From NCBI RefSeq assembly GCF_024362785.1, contig NZ_CP093301.1, forward strand, positions 3,782,001 through 3,846,000: a stretch of 64,000 bases of DNA, read 5' to 3'. The notes beneath the pieces were generated by a model, which searched no databases, was not told where the DNA came from, and saw only the letters and a list, made by a program, of their open reading frames with translations. The translations under genes were made by a program, and so were the position numbers. Each line of letters starts with the position of its first letter. Position 1 is the stretch's first letter. Source of the stretch: Evansella sp. LMS18 (GTDB lineage Bacteria > Bacillota > Bacilli > Bacillales > Salisediminibacteriaceae). This document shows positions 7,606-16,843 of the stretch, piece after piece.

Positions 7606-8562
7606 TCAGCTGTCATATTTATATAATTTTTTAATATAGTCGGTCTGCTTCTTTAACCCTTCCCTCAGTGTTGTACCAGGTTTGTAATTGAGTACTTCCT
7701 CTGCTTTGCTGATATCTGCCCATGTATGCAGGGGCTCTCCTTTTTGTTTATCTGTATACATCACATTGGCTTTTTTTCCTGTCAATTCTTCGAGTATGGC
7801 AATCACTTCATTTAAGGAAGCTCTTTCTTTCCCCCCGATATTGATAATTTCTCCGGTAGTTTTTCCGGCGGAGATTACAGATGCTGTCCCCTTTACACAA
7901 TCATCAATATAGGTGAAATCCCGTGTTTGTGTCCCATCTCCATAGACAGTTATGGTCTCCCCCTTCAGGATAGCTTTTAGAAATTTATGAAAAGCCATAT
8001 CTGGCCGCTGGCCGGGACCATATACCGTAAAGTACCTGAGAATTGTTACGGGGATGTTTTCGTTGTATTCGTACACCTTGCAGAGATGTTCCCCTGTAAG
8101 TTTTGTTACACCATATGGAGAAAGAGGTGCAGTGGTTTCCTGCTCAGATACTTTCCCGGTTTTTTCACCATAAACAGACGAAGTGGAAGCAAAGATAAAT
8201 TTGTCCACTGAAAGGCTGCTGCAGGCTTCAAGCAGACGTTGGGTCACAGAAATATTATTCGTTACATAACTGGAAAAGTTACTTCCCCAGCTGTTGCGAA
8301 CGCCAGGCATACCGGCAAGATGATAGACGACACAGTCGTCAGCCAGGTATTTTTTCCAGTCAAGAGTAGTTAAATCCTCCGCCGCTAACTGAAACCTGGA
8401 GCTTTTATTCAGTTCCTCCATATTAAGTTTACTGTAACGGTCCTTTCCGTGATTAGTAAAACAATCGATCCCTGTAACCTTATTATTTTTATCCTTCAGT
8501 AAATAGCGGCATAAGTGACTGCCTATAAAACCCGCGGCACCGGTTACTATTATATTTTTCAC
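7606..8562 (-). CDS. NAD-dependent nucleotide-sugar epimerase (GalE/UDP-glucuronate-epimerase type)
   Basis: The 318-residue protein starts with GTG at 8562 (GGAG eleven bases upstream). It is an extended short-chain dehydrogenase: the NAD motif GAAGFIGSH is at residues 8-16, and the catalytic Ser and YxxxK are in STSSVYG and SPYGVTK (Y about 150). The C-terminal half contains the substrate-binding RYFTVYGPGQRPDMAF and YGDGTQTRDFTYIDD segments typical of UDP-sugar 4-epimerases. The exact sugar cannot be read from the sequence. The divergent neighbour makes UDP-glucose, which suggests a shared role in surface-glycan precursors. Confidence 0.83.
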   Translation of the reverse strand: MKNIIVTGAAGFIGSHLCRYLLKDKNNKVTGIDCFTNHGKDRYSKLNMEELNKSSRFQLAAEDLTTLDWKKYLADDCVVYHLAGMPGVRNSWGSNFSSYVTNNISVTQRLLEACSSLSVDKFIFASTSSVYGEKTGKVSEQETTAPLSPYGVTKLTGEHLCKVYEYNENIPVTILRYFTVYGPGQRPDMAFHKFLKAILKGETITVYGDGTQTRDFTYIDDCVKGTASVISAGKTTGEIINIGGKERASLNEVIAILEELTGKKANVMYTDKQKGEPLHTWADISKAEEVLNYKPGTTLREGLKKQTDYIKKLYKYDS

Positions 8563-8859
8563 GTCTGTCCAGCTCCAGAGTGTGAAACGGAAATTGGGTC
8601 AAATTTGAATTGCTTCTTTCTGAAAATAAATGTTTTACAGCTGTTTATCATCGTACTGCTCCTTCCTGAATCGTACTGGCTGTTAATTAAAAATAAAGCT
8701 GTATTATTATATTTTTGGAGGGAAAGAGCGTGATAGTTTATCAATGAATGTGGATTTTTAACATAGATTGGGCGGATTTGTAGCAAGCTGATGACAAAGG
8801 AATAAATATAATTAAGGAACTATTCAAATAACGCGGCAAAGAAGGGAGTTCTGTTACTG

Positions 8860-9672
8860 GTGAGTGTAAAGAAAGCGATAATTCCTGCCGCAGGTTATGG
8901 CACCCGGAGCCTTCCGATTACAAAAGCAGTACCTAAAGAAATGTTTCCCGTGGCAGGAAAGCCAGCGATACAATATGTGGTAGAAGAAGCCATTGCTTCA
9001 GGGATAGAGGAAATTCTGATTGTATTATCACGCAATAAATCATTAATCATGGATTATTTTGACCGCTCCCTTGAATATGAAGCTTTTCTGGAAAAAGTGA
9101 ACAAACAGCATCTTATTGGCAAAATAGATACACCGGATATACACCTGCAGTATATAAGGCAGCCATTTGCTGAAGGGCTTGGTGCCGCTGTTAAACTAGG
9201 CCGGCGATTTGCCGGAAACGAACCTTTTGCTGTACTTCTTCCTGATGATATTTTTATCGGGGACGAAGCACCGGCGCTGGCTCAGCTTTCAGACCTTCAT
9301 AATGAGACGGGTTTTTCAGTTGTTGGCCTGAAGAAAGTAAAAAATGAGCTGCTGAAAAACTACGGAGTAATAAAAGAAGAAAAGGTTTCGGAAGGGAAGT
9401 ACCGGCTGATTGATATAGTGGAAAAGCCAAAGGAGTCGCCGCCTTCCAACCTTGCTGTCAGCGGAAGGTATATATTTACTCCTTCGTTGTTTGATCATCT
9501 CGAAAAAACAACAAAGGGTGCAGGCGGAGAACTGCAGCTGACAGATGCAGTGAAAAGCCTTCTGAAGGAAGAAAAATGCTATGGCATGGAAATAAGCAGG
9601 AACCGGTATGACATAGGATCAGAAGCGGATTATTTAAGATTGATCCAATCGATAATGGAGAGTGGAAGGTAA
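8860..9672 (+). CDS. galU: UTP-glucose-1-phosphate uridylyltransferase
   Basis: The product has 270 residues and starts with GTG 8860; GAAGGGAG lies 12 bases upstream. It makes UDP-glucose from UTP and glucose-1-phosphate. The N-terminal nucleotide-binding signature (IIPAAGYGTR, then TKAVPKEMFPV), the LLPDDIF metal-binding segment (about residues 126-132) and VEKPKE all match GalU/GtaB. It is about 20 residues shorter than B. subtilis GtaB, the difference being at the C-terminus. UDP-glucose feeds glycolipids and teichoic-acid glycosylation. It is followed by a terminator, so it is a single-gene transcript. Confidence 0.92.
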   Translation: MSVKKAIIPAAGYGTRSLPITKAVPKEMFPVAGKPAIQYVVEEAIASGIEEILIVLSRNKSLIMDYFDRSLEYEAFLEKVNKQHLIGKIDTPDIHLQYIRQPFAEGLGAAVKLGRRFAGNEPFAVLLPDDIFIGDEAPALAQLSDLHNETGFSVVGLKKVKNELLKNYGVIKEEKVSEGKYRLIDIVEKPKESPPSNLAVSGRYIFTPSLFDHLEKTTKGAGGELQLTDAVKSLLKEEKCYGMEISRNRYDIGSEADYLRLIQSIMESGR

Positions 9673-9704
9673 GGACAGCATAAGGAAGAATGCTGTCTTT
9701 TTAC
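9671..9704 (+). terminator. Rho-independent terminator of galU
   Basis: GACAGCAT (9674-9681) pairs with ATGCTGTC (9690-9697), followed by TTTTT. Confidence 0.75.
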
Positions 9705-9768
9705 ATATTAGCTGAATGACTATGGATTTAAGAGGAATACTTTTGATGTATATGTTTAAGCAGTCTGC

Positions 9769-9797
9769 TTGATATTAAATCACAATGTTAATATAGT
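9769..9797 (+). promoter_or_regulatory. Sigma-A-type promoter of zwf
   Basis: TTGATA (9769-9774), a 17-base spacer and TATAGT (9792-9797), 60 bases before the zwf ATG. Confidence 0.6.
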
Positions 9798-9856
9798 GAA
9801 TACCTGACGGTAATATAAACTCCTGATAAACAACAAAGAAAAGCGAGGCATACATA

Positions 9857-11350
9857 ATGGAGACAATAAATAAACCAAAAACAACGATTGTCATCTTCGG
9901 GGTAACAGGGGATTTAGCAAAACGAAAGCTTTTCCCATCCATTTACAATCTTTTTAAAAAGGGGCTCCTCTCAGAAAACTTTGCGGTAGTGGGAGTTGCC
10001 AGACGTCCGTGGACGAATGAAATACTCCGGTCGAATGTCTGTGAGGCGGTGAAAAATGAAGTGGATCCCGATGCTGGAGAGCTTGAAGGGTTTTGCAGCC
10101 ATTTTCATTACCTGCCATTCGATGTTTCACGTGAAGAATCTTTTGATGAACTGAATAGTCTTATTGGTGACTTGGAAGAAAAGCACTCCATACCCGGTAA
10201 CAGGATTTTTTATATGGCTATGGCACCGCAGTTTTTCGGAACAATCGCTTCAAGCTTAAAATCAAGAGGACTAACGGAAACGGAAGGCTGGAGCCGGCTT
10301 GTTATTGAAAAACCATTTGGCCATAACCTCCCTTCAGCAAAGGAACTGAATGAACAGATTCGCGAGGCGTTTAATGAGGATCAGATTTATCGTATAGACC
10401 ATTATCTTGGCAAAGAGATGGTTCAGAATATCGAAGTAATCAGATTCGCTAACGCAATGTTTGAGCCGCTGTGGAACAACAGGTATATATCCAATATCCA
10501 GATAACCTCCAGTGAGAGCCTCGGAGTCGAGGACAGGGGCGGATATTATGATACTTCCGGAGCGCTGAGGGATATGGTGCAGAACCACATGCTGCAAATG
10601 GTCTCTCTTTTGGCAATGGACCCTCCAATCAGGCTGACCACAGAAGAGATAAGAAGTGAAAAAATAAAAGTGCTGAGAGCAATGCGAAAGGTATCTTCCG
10701 ACGAAGTAGAGGACTACTTTGTAAGAGGACAGTACGGTCCTGGAGAAATAAAAGGGAAAGAAGTTCCTGGCTACAGAAGTGAAAACAATATAAATCCGGA
10801 TTCTCAGACGGAAACGTTTGTGGCAGGTAAATTAATGATAGACAACCATCGCTGGGCCGGAGTACCTTTCTATATCCGCACAGGGAAGCGGATGGCAGTT
10901 AAATCAACGAAAATCGTTATCCAGTTTAAAGAACTGCCAATGAATATCTACGAGACGAAAAACTCAGATACCCATCCTAATTTACTTGTCATCCATATCC
11001 AGCCTGACGAAGGAATCACCTTACTGCTGAACAGCAAGAAAAACGATTCTTCAGGAGGAACTGCTCCTGTCCATCTGCATTTCAGCAATAACAGCGTCAA
11101 TACTGTGAATACTCCTGAAGCATACGAGAGGCTGCTGCATGACTGTATGCTTGGTGATGCCACTAATTTCACCCATTGGGATGAGGTGGATCTTTCCTGG
11201 GCGTTTATTGATACTATTTCTGAATACTGGGAAAACAGTAAAGAAGAACTGCCGAACTATTCGTCAGGGACAATGGGGCCGGAAGAATCGGACGAGCTGC
11301 TGAAAAAAGACGGTTTCCATTGGTGGCCATTAAACGAAGATGGTGAATAG
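9857..11350 (+). CDS. zwf: Glucose-6-phosphate 1-dehydrogenase
   Basis: This 497-residue enzyme oxidises glucose-6-phosphate to 6-phosphogluconolactone with NADP, the first step of the oxidative pentose-phosphate pathway. Visible motifs are the nucleotide-binding GVTGDLAKRKLFPSIY (near residue 14), the substrate-binding signature RIDHYLGKEMVQN (about 178-190, with Asp-His for catalysis) and IRTGKRM near residue 341. The length is normal for the family. 6-phosphogluconate dehydrogenase lies downstream in convergent orientation, with one unrelated hydrolase gene between, so the two oxidative steps are close together but not co-transcribed. Confidence 0.96.
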   Translation: METINKPKTTIVIFGVTGDLAKRKLFPSIYNLFKKGLLSENFAVVGVARRPWTNEILRSNVCEAVKNEVDPDAGELEGFCSHFHYLPFDVSREESFDELNSLIGDLEEKHSIPGNRIFYMAMAPQFFGTIASSLKSRGLTETEGWSRLVIEKPFGHNLPSAKELNEQIREAFNEDQIYRIDHYLGKEMVQNIEVIRFANAMFEPLWNNRYISNIQITSSESLGVEDRGGYYDTSGALRDMVQNHMLQMVSLLAMDPPIRLTTEEIRSEKIKVLRAMRKVSSDEVEDYFVRGQYGPGEIKGKEVPGYRSENNINPDSQTETFVAGKLMIDNHRWAGVPFYIRTGKRMAVKSTKIVIQFKELPMNIYETKNSDTHPNLLVIHIQPDEGITLLLNSKKNDSSGGTAPVHLHFSNNSVNTVNTPEAYERLLHDCMLGDATNFTHWDEVDLSWAFIDTISEYWENSKEELPNYSSGTMGPEESDELLKKDGFHWWPLNEDGE

Positions 11351-11434
11351 CTGCCACTGAGGGGACATGTTAACAGGGCAAGAATGTCAGGGAAGCCTGA
11401 TTAAACAGAAGTATTTTTGAAAGGGGAATTATTA

Positions 11435-12058
11435 ATGAAAATTATTGACATTAGCGCGCCAATTTATGAAGGCATGCCTGTTTATAAAAATAAGGACGAG
11501 AAACAGCCGAAAATAACAACCGTAACAAACAAACATGTTACTGAATCAAGGATTGACCTTGATCTCCATACAGGGACTCATATTGACTCGCCGCTTCATA
11601 TGATCAACGACGGAGATACCTTTGAAACTATCCCGCTGGAAAAGCTGTACAGAGAATGCAAGGTATTTGATCTTACAGCTGCCGAAGACCGTATTACAGC
11701 GGAAGACCTCAAAGATCTGGACATTGAGGAAAATGACTTTATCCTGTTTAAAACTAAGAATTCCTTCGAAGAAGAATTTAATTTTGAGTTCATTTATCTG
11801 GCTGAAGATGGTGCTAAACTATTAGCGGAAAAAGGAATCGATGGAGTAGGGATCGATTCTCTCGGTGTAGAAAGGAGCCAGCCAGATCATCCAACTCATA
11901 AAACGTTATTCGGTAACGGAATCATCGTTATGGAAGGTCTGCGTCTTAAAGATGTGGAGCCAGGGAGTTATTTTATGGCGGCATCTCCGTTAAAACTCTC
12001 AGACACAGATGCTTCACCTGCGAGGGTGGTACTACTTGAAGGCATCAAATCTAATTAA
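11435..12058 (+). CDS. Cyclase-family (KynB-like) metal-dependent hydrolase
   Basis: I use ATG 11435 (AAAGGGG upstream) and not TTG 11417. The 207-residue protein belongs to the cyclase/kynurenine-formamidase family. The metal-binding HTGTHIDSPLH motif (about 45-55) is complete and is followed by a conserved DSLGVE segment. It is clearly a paralogue of the kynB product at 34494 (compare HLGTHIDAPFH) but lies outside any tryptophan context, so formamidase activity should not be assumed. It may be co-transcribed with zwf, 84 bases upstream, and is followed by a strong terminator. Confidence 0.75.
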   Translation: MKIIDISAPIYEGMPVYKNKDEKQPKITTVTNKHVTESRIDLDLHTGTHIDSPLHMINDGDTFETIPLEKLYRECKVFDLTAAEDRITAEDLKDLDIEENDFILFKTKNSFEEEFNFEFIYLAEDGAKLLAEKGIDGVGIDSLGVERSQPDHPTHKTLFGNGIIVMEGLRLKDVEPGSYFMAASPLKLSDTDASPARVVLLEGIKSN

Positions 12059-12063
12059 ATAAG

Positions 12064-12100
12064 AAAAAACGGGTGGGGACAATATCCCCGCCCGTTTTTT
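12064..12100. terminator. Strong bidirectional terminator between the hydrolase gene and gnd
   Basis: AAAAAACGGGTGGGGA (12064-12079) pairs with TCCCCGCCCGTTTTTT (12085-12100); one G-T pair, loop CAATA. T-runs occur on both strands, serving both convergent genes. The gnd stop codon lies in its edge. Confidence 0.9.
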
Positions 12101-13511
12101 AATCAAGCCACTCTGTATGGAAAGTTCCTTCTTTGTCTGTTCTCTGGTACGTATGTGCTCCGAAATAATCCCGCTGTGCCTGCAGAAGGTTGGCAGGAAG
12201 GCGTTCGGTTCTGTAACTGTCATAGTAGGCTATAGCCGCGGAGAAAGCAGGAAGAGGAATCCCGTGTTTTATTCCAAGGGCGACGACTTCCCTTAATGCG
12301 GTTTGATATTCAGCAGTTATCTTCTGGAAATATGGGTCGATCAGTAAATTTGCCAGTTCCGGATCTCTGTCATATGCGTCTTTTATGTTTTGCAGGAACC
12401 CGGCCCGGATAATGCATCCTCCCCGGAAGATCATTGCGATATCTCCTAAAGGAAGGTTCCAGCCATACTCCCCGGAAGCTGCTTTTAACTGGGCGAACCC
12501 TTGGGCATATGAACAAAGCTTGCTCATATAAAGAGCTTTACGTATAGCTTCTGCCCATTCTTCTTTATTTTCAGCAACACCTGATGCCTGTTCAGGTCCC
12601 TTTAAAATTCCGCTCGCTTTTACTCGCTCATCCTTTATAGCTGAAAGGAACCGTGCAAAAACAGATTCGGTAATGATTGGAAGAGGAACCCCATGGTCGA
12701 GGGCGTTTTTGCTTGTCCATTTACCTGTGCCCTTTTGTCCGGCAGTATCAAGAATAACATCGACTAATGGCTTCCCTGTATCCCTGTCAGTCTTTGTGAA
12801 TATATCAGCAGTGATTTCAATCAGATAACTGTCCAGTTCACCCTTATTCCATTCTGCAAACGTATCATGGAGCTTTTCTGCTCCATAGCCCAGCACCTGC
12901 TCCATTAGAAAGTATGCTTCGCAGATCAGCTGCATATCACCGTATTCGATTCCGTTATGCACCATTTTGACATAATGTCCGGCACCATCAGGGCCTATAT
13001 ATGTGCAGCATGGATCCCCATCAACTTTTGCTGCGATATCTTTCAGCATTGGAGCAACGAGTTCATATGCTTCCTTCTGGCCTCCTGGCATAATCGAAGG
13101 GCCTTTCAACGCCCCTTCCTCTCCGCCGGAAACGCCTGCTCCAATAAAATGTACCCCTTTTTCAGCAAGGTAATTGTTTCTTCTCATTGTGTCTTCGAAA
13201 TAAGTATTTCCGCCATCAATTAAAATATCTTTTTCAGAAAGATGGGGAAGCAGTGATTCAATTGCTTTATCTGTGACTTCGCCTGCCTGAACCATGAGGA
13301 GGATTTTCTTAGGGCTTTCCAGTGACTGTACAAATTCTTCGATGCTGTATGTACCTGTCAGCGGCTTATCGCTGTTTGTATCCACGATCTCTTTGACACG
13401 CTCTGCTGCTATATCATATATGGATACACTATATCCATTATTTGCAAAGTTAAGAGCAATACTTTTGCCCATTACTCCTGTTCCTAATACTCCAATGTTG
13501 TTTTCTGCCAT
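12099..13511 (-). CDS. gnd: 6-phosphogluconate dehydrogenase, decarboxylating
   Basis: This 470-residue protein converts 6-phosphogluconate to ribulose-5-phosphate, CO2 and NADPH. The N-terminal Rossmann motif is [20 protein letters not shown]-like (GxGxxG at about 8-13). The signature [14 protein letters not shown] (about 184-197) carries the catalytic Lys/Asn/Glu residues. The C-terminal region has the substrate-binding tail YFGAHTYQR near residue 450. The length equals the family norm (about 469). AAGGGAAG precedes the ATG. Together with zwf it supplies NADPH and pentose phosphates. Confidence 0.95.
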   Translation of the reverse strand: MAENNIGVLGTGVMGKSIALNFANNGYSVSIYDIAAERVKEIVDTNSDKPLTGTYSIEEFVQSLESPKKILLMVQAGEVTDKAIESLLPHLSEKDILIDGGNTYFEDTMRRNNYLAEKGVHFIGAGVSGGEEGALKGPSIMPGGQKEAYELVAPMLKDIAAKVDGDPCCTYIGPDGAGHYVKMVHNGIEYGDMQLICEAYFLMEQVLGYGAEKLHDTFAEWNKGELDSYLIEITADIFTKTDRDTGKPLVDVILDTAGQKGTGKWTSKNALDHGVPLPIITESVFARFLSAIKDERVKASGILKGPEQASGVAENKEEWAEAIRKALYMSKLCSYAQGFAQLKAASGEYGWNLPLGDIAMIFRGGCIIRAGFLQNIKDAYDRDPELANLLIDPYFQKITAEYQTALREVVALGIKHGIPLPAFSAAIAYYDSYRTERLPANLLQAQRDYFGAHTYQRTDKEGTFHTEWLD

Positions 13512-13785
13512 AGCTGTTTAACTTCCCTTCTGAAATTGAGAATCATTTTGTTCCTCATTAGATTTAACATATAACATGCAATAACCACAAGTTTTATGCA
13601 TACCGCTGTATCCTTAGTTTGCTTTGGAATGTAAAATTTTATGTTTTTATTCCACTTTTCGATACTGGTGTGTGATTTTTTTCTTCGAAAGGAAAAAACC
13701 AATTGAATTGAATCCTTATACATAATCCATCTGAAAAATTAAACAATAATAACAAGACTAAATGAGAAACAATGGGGGAGAGGAC

Positions 13786-14751
13786 ATGACATTATTCCGG
13801 CTTGGTTATGTAGCAATGAGTATGGAACTGAAGAATAGTTCTCCGTCGCAGACGATGACATATGCCCAATTTGAGAAAATAGCGAATCATGAAGGTGCTA
13901 AAAGGAAACTGGAAAGAATCGCCCAGTCAAACCTGAAGAATTGTCTCCGCCTGCTGAAACATAATGCAGCACATGATATCCGGTTTTTTCGTTTCAGTTC
14001 AAGAATTATACCTCTTGCTAACCATGAAGCTCTTGAGGAATGGGATTTTATGGCTCCATTGACAAGCCAGTTAAATGAAATTGGTGAATTTGTCAGCCGG
14101 AATAATATGAGAACAGGGTTCCATCCCGATCATTTTGTGTTACTTAATTCCCCGAAAAAAGAAATACTGAAAGCTTCTCTTCAGAATCTTCAGCTCCATT
14201 ATGATTTGCTAAAGAAAATGGGTAACGGAACGAAACATAAATGTGTCATCCATGTGGGGGGAAGTTATAAAAATAAAGAGATAGCTCTTGAACGTTTCGT
14301 AGAACACTGGGCATTTGTCCCCCGGCATATACAGGAAATGATTATTCTTGAAAATGATGATAAAACATTTAATCTGCAGAATACGTTGTATTTGTGCGAG
14401 AAGCTGAATATACCATGCGTTTTTGATTATCATCACCATCTTGCTAACCATGATGAAGCAAACTGGGTGGACTACTGGCCAAGAATTGTATCGACATGGG
14501 AGAGCTCTCCCCTGCCGGTTAAAATGCATATATCCAGCCCGAGGAGTCAGGAGCAGTTCAGAGCTCATAATGATTTTATAGACCTGGAGATGTTTCTGCG
14601 TTTTTTAAGAGAAGTGAATGGGACCGTTCCCCAGGTTGACTGCATGATTGAAGCTAAACAGAAGGACAGGGCTCTTTTTCGGCTCGTAAAAGAAATTGGT
14701 GAACGGGAGGATGTAACTCTCATTGATCATGCAAGCTTTAAAATAAGTTAA
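13786..14751 (+). CDS. uvsE: UV damage endonuclease UvsE
   Basis: The start is ATG 13786 behind GGGGGAGAGG; an upstream ATG at 13762 has no site. The 321-residue protein is a UvdE/UvsE TIM-barrel nuclease, which nicks DNA 5' of UV photoproducts and abasic sites. Conserved pieces visible are FRLGYVAMSM at the N-terminus, FRFSSRIIPL, TGFHPDHFVLLNSP (metal-binding His), IHVGGSYKNKE, ILENDDKTF (Glu ligand) and CVFDYHHH (Asp/His ligands). UvsE is common in Bacillus spores and desiccation-tolerant bacteria. It may be co-transcribed with the FAD oxidoreductase 25 bases downstream. Confidence 0.92.
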   Translation: MTLFRLGYVAMSMELKNSSPSQTMTYAQFEKIANHEGAKRKLERIAQSNLKNCLRLLKHNAAHDIRFFRFSSRIIPLANHEALEEWDFMAPLTSQLNEIGEFVSRNNMRTGFHPDHFVLLNSPKKEILKASLQNLQLHYDLLKKMGNGTKHKCVIHVGGSYKNKEIALERFVEHWAFVPRHIQEMIILENDDKTFNLQNTLYLCEKLNIPCVFDYHHHLANHDEANWVDYWPRIVSTWESSPLPVKMHISSPRSQEQFRAHNDFIDLEMFLRFLREVNGTVPQVDCMIEAKQKDRALFRLVKEIGEREDVTLIDHASFKIS

Positions 14752-14776
14752 CATTAAAAGAAGGGAGTGGTGGCAG

Positions 14777-15865
14777 ATGGCTGGAAAAATAAAAGTAGCA
14801 ATAATGGGAGCGGGGCTTTCAGGGTTGGCCTCAGCTATTATCCTTGAAAGACATGGTATAAAACCAGTTATTTTTGAAAAGCGAAGCCGCGTGGGCGATC
14901 GTTTTATAAATGGGGAAGCCCTGTTTTCTATTTTAAGCAGACCGGTTTACGACCCCGTCAGGTATCTTGCCGAACAGTTTCAGATTTATATTAAGCCAGT
15001 CAGCCATATTAATCGTCTGGAAATCAACGCACCTAACAAAAGAGCTGAAATAAATGAACAGATTGGTTTTATAAACTTGCGGGGAAGGCACCAGGACTCT
15101 TTTGACAGCCAGTTAGCGGAACAGGTGGCATCTGATATATTTTTCCATTCAGATTTTACATACGAGGAATTGCTCACTGCATATACGCATGTAATCGTGG
15201 CTACGGGGGACGCCAGGGATGCAATTAAACAAAATAATTACAAGGTGGACCGGACGGTAACGATAAAAGGGGCAACAGTTGAGGGCCGGTTCGATAATTA
15301 TTCGGTTCCTGTATGGCTGGACAACGATCTTCTTCCGAATGGCTATGCATATTTGCTTCCTTTCTCTGAAAAAGAAGCAGGTATAGCATTCGCATTGCCG
15401 GAACAAGAGGCTGTATCGTTCCATACTGACTTGATGTGGGAAGAGTTACACAGCAGGGTTTGTCAATATTACGAACAGCCTCTTAAGCTGACAGACCAGT
15501 TTCATATAAACGGGTACCAAATAGGAATAAGCAGACATTCCAGGATAGGGAACACTTTTTATACAGGCAATAACTTTGGATCGATTATGCCTTTTCTCGG
15601 TTTCGGACAGTTTGAGGCGATCCTTACAGGGGTTTTTGCTGCTCTCGACATATGTGGAAAAGGAAGCTACGAAAAATTGACAGAACCTCTTCGCAAGAGT
15701 TATTCTCGTTCTCTTACATTAAGGAACGCTTTTGAATCTCTTACCAATGATAAATATGATTTTATTGTCGGCAGGCTTAACGGCCAATTAGGAGAAAAGT
15801 TCTTCGAACGAAACGGGAGCAATCCATTAAAAATCATCAGTTTATTACTAAGACCCTTCGTATAA
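14777..15865 (+). CDS. FAD-dependent oxidoreductase of the geranylgeranyl-reductase-like group
   Basis: The 362-residue protein has an N-terminal dinucleotide-binding motif (GAGLSGLASAIILERHG, about 12-28, ending at the acidic residue in FEKR). A second FAD-associated motif, VIVATGDARDA, follows about residue 138. TGNNFGSIMPFLGFGQFEAI (about 272-291) resembles the GDAAGxxxPxxGxG region of PHBH/geranylgeranyl-reductase flavoproteins, but the usual Asp is replaced by Asn-Asn. The first part of the motif around residue 40 (RVGDRFINGEA) also fits. The substrate is not evident. It follows uvsE by 25 bases and ends in a terminator. Confidence 0.7.
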   Translation: MAGKIKVAIMGAGLSGLASAIILERHGIKPVIFEKRSRVGDRFINGEALFSILSRPVYDPVRYLAEQFQIYIKPVSHINRLEINAPNKRAEINEQIGFINLRGRHQDSFDSQLAEQVASDIFFHSDFTYEELLTAYTHVIVATGDARDAIKQNNYKVDRTVTIKGATVEGRFDNYSVPVWLDNDLLPNGYAYLLPFSEKEAGIAFALPEQEAVSFHTDLMWEELHSRVCQYYEQPLKLTDQFHINGYQIGISRHSRIGNTFYTGNNFGSIMPFLGFGQFEAILTGVFAALDICGKGSYEKLTEPLRKSYSRSLTLRNAFESLTNDKYDFIVGRLNGQLGEKFFERNGSNPLKIISLLLRPFV

Positions 15866-15881
15866 TTGCATAAATGATTGC

Positions 15882-15916
15882 AAATCCGGATTGGAATATT
15901 CTGATCCGGATTTTCT
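15882..15916 (+). terminator. Rho-independent terminator
   Basis: AAATCCGGAT (15882-15891) pairs with ATCCGGATTT (15904-15913), loop of 12, followed by TCTGTTTG. Confidence 0.6.
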
Positions 15917-15959
15917 GTTTGTATCTCGATACGTGCGGTCCGGGGTTAAAAAAGGTTAT

Positions 15960-16261
15960 TTAGTTTTTCTGTCGAATGAGTTAATTATTGAACTACTCAC
16001 CGCTTAACGACCTTACGGTCTGTTTGAAGCGGGAGATTCCTGCGAACACCAATGTATCCACTAGTTATTGAGCAGGCTCTACCCGTCGTCCCGACGGTGA
16101 AAGCTTAACTATCTTGTACGTTGGACTCGCCATACGCCCTACTTTAGCTTGGTTTTCGCAACTTCGGTGCGTATGGAGGCGATTAGAACGTTGAAGATTT
16201 TACCTAGCAGACGAATTTCCTGCTAGAACCTCATATCTTCAGTTTTCAAAGAACAACTTAC
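15960..16261 (-). ncRNA. Structured non-coding RNA resembling an omega-RNA / IS605-superfamily right end (no transposon protein)
   Basis: On the minus strand, a strong promoter (16268-16295) reads into about 300 bases with no open frame but many stems. These include TAGCAG/CTGCTA (near 16220), CCATACGC/GCGTATGG (about 16169 and 16129), and CCGTCG/CGACGG (near 16096). The 3' part reads GCAGGAATCTCCCGCTTC, then a hairpin containing GACCGTAAGGTC, then GTGAGTAGTTCA. This is the signature of the right ends of IS200/IS605/TnpB and IscB elements, where the element overlaps an RNA guide scaffold. The segment CGAGTCCAACG...GTTAAGC recalls my memory of HEARO-type scaffolds. No tnpB or iscB remnant is seen. 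Homology was not tested. Confidence 0.5.
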
Positions 16262-16267
16262 AAGTAT

Positions 16268-16295
16268 ATTATAGCGAATTTGTTCGAATTGTTAA
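16268..16295 (-). promoter_or_regulatory. Strong sigma-A promoter driving the structured RNA
   Basis: On the minus strand: TTAACA (16295-16290), 16-base spacer, perfect TATAAT (16273-16268). It is followed in the early transcript by GTTCTTTGAAAACTG (16254-16240), which resembles rRNA-operon boxA/spacer sequences of Bacillus. Confidence 0.7.
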
Positions 16296-16394
16296 ACAGT
16301 TTTGGCTAAAGTAAACCGACATTCATCTCCCCCTTATTTCTGGGCTATGCCTGCACAAAATTGAAGAGGGAGTCTTCTGTCGGAAAATGATAAA

Positions 16395-16800
16395 ATGAGT
16401 GAATTTCATATATAGGCTTTGAATAAAAAGGGGAACATTACTTTTCGATTGCAGCGTAAGACGGCGGTGACTGTCTCTTCCTCTGCTCCTGCGGTTACTC
16501 GTCGCAAAAAAAAAGACCTGCTCCTGCGGTTACTCGTCGCAAAAAGAGTTTTGCCAGCTTAGCTCCGTAGAATATACGTAGAGACAACTCGTTGTATTTG
16601 CGTGATGAAGATGCTCGTTCTTGCGGGAAAAACATGAGAAGCTGAAAATCCATTTTTGAGGATGTACAGCGGTCAAAAATTAATTGAAGCCGTGCTCGCA
16701 GAACGCGTCCGTCTGAAGTGTAAATCGAACAATAAAGTAACATTTTAAGATAGTGTTCGTATTAAAGATGAAAATCTTCAATTATGAAATTGATTCAAAT
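16395..16800. repeat. Mosaic repeat family B, long copy with internal family-C segment
   Basis: The outer parts (GAATTTCATATATAGGCT, TTTTCGATTGCAGCGTAAGA, GCAGAACGCGTCCGTCTGAA, TAAAGTAACATTTTAAGATA) are shared with 45206-45445. Between them, this copy has about 140 extra bases starting CTGTCTCTTCCTCTGC that belong to family C (60729, 62670). Within the insert a 28-base unit, CTGCTCCTGCGGTTACTCGT plus CGCAAAAA, occurs twice (16483-16510 and 16518-16545). The minus-strand open frame here is a by-product of the repeat. Confidence 0.8.
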
Positions 16801-16843
16801 GATTATAAATTTATATTCTGGAAGGAAATAACGGAGGGATACT

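Noticed and set aside
15960-16261. Group I intron or known housekeeping RNA (RNase P, tmRNA, SRP, 6S)
   Set aside because: An AAGATA-like string is present, but the other conserved core segments of group I introns and the hallmark sequences of those RNAs are not seen.
16495-16743. 82-codon minus-strand frame
   Set aside because: Lies wholly in mosaic repeat B/C, no ribosome binding site.
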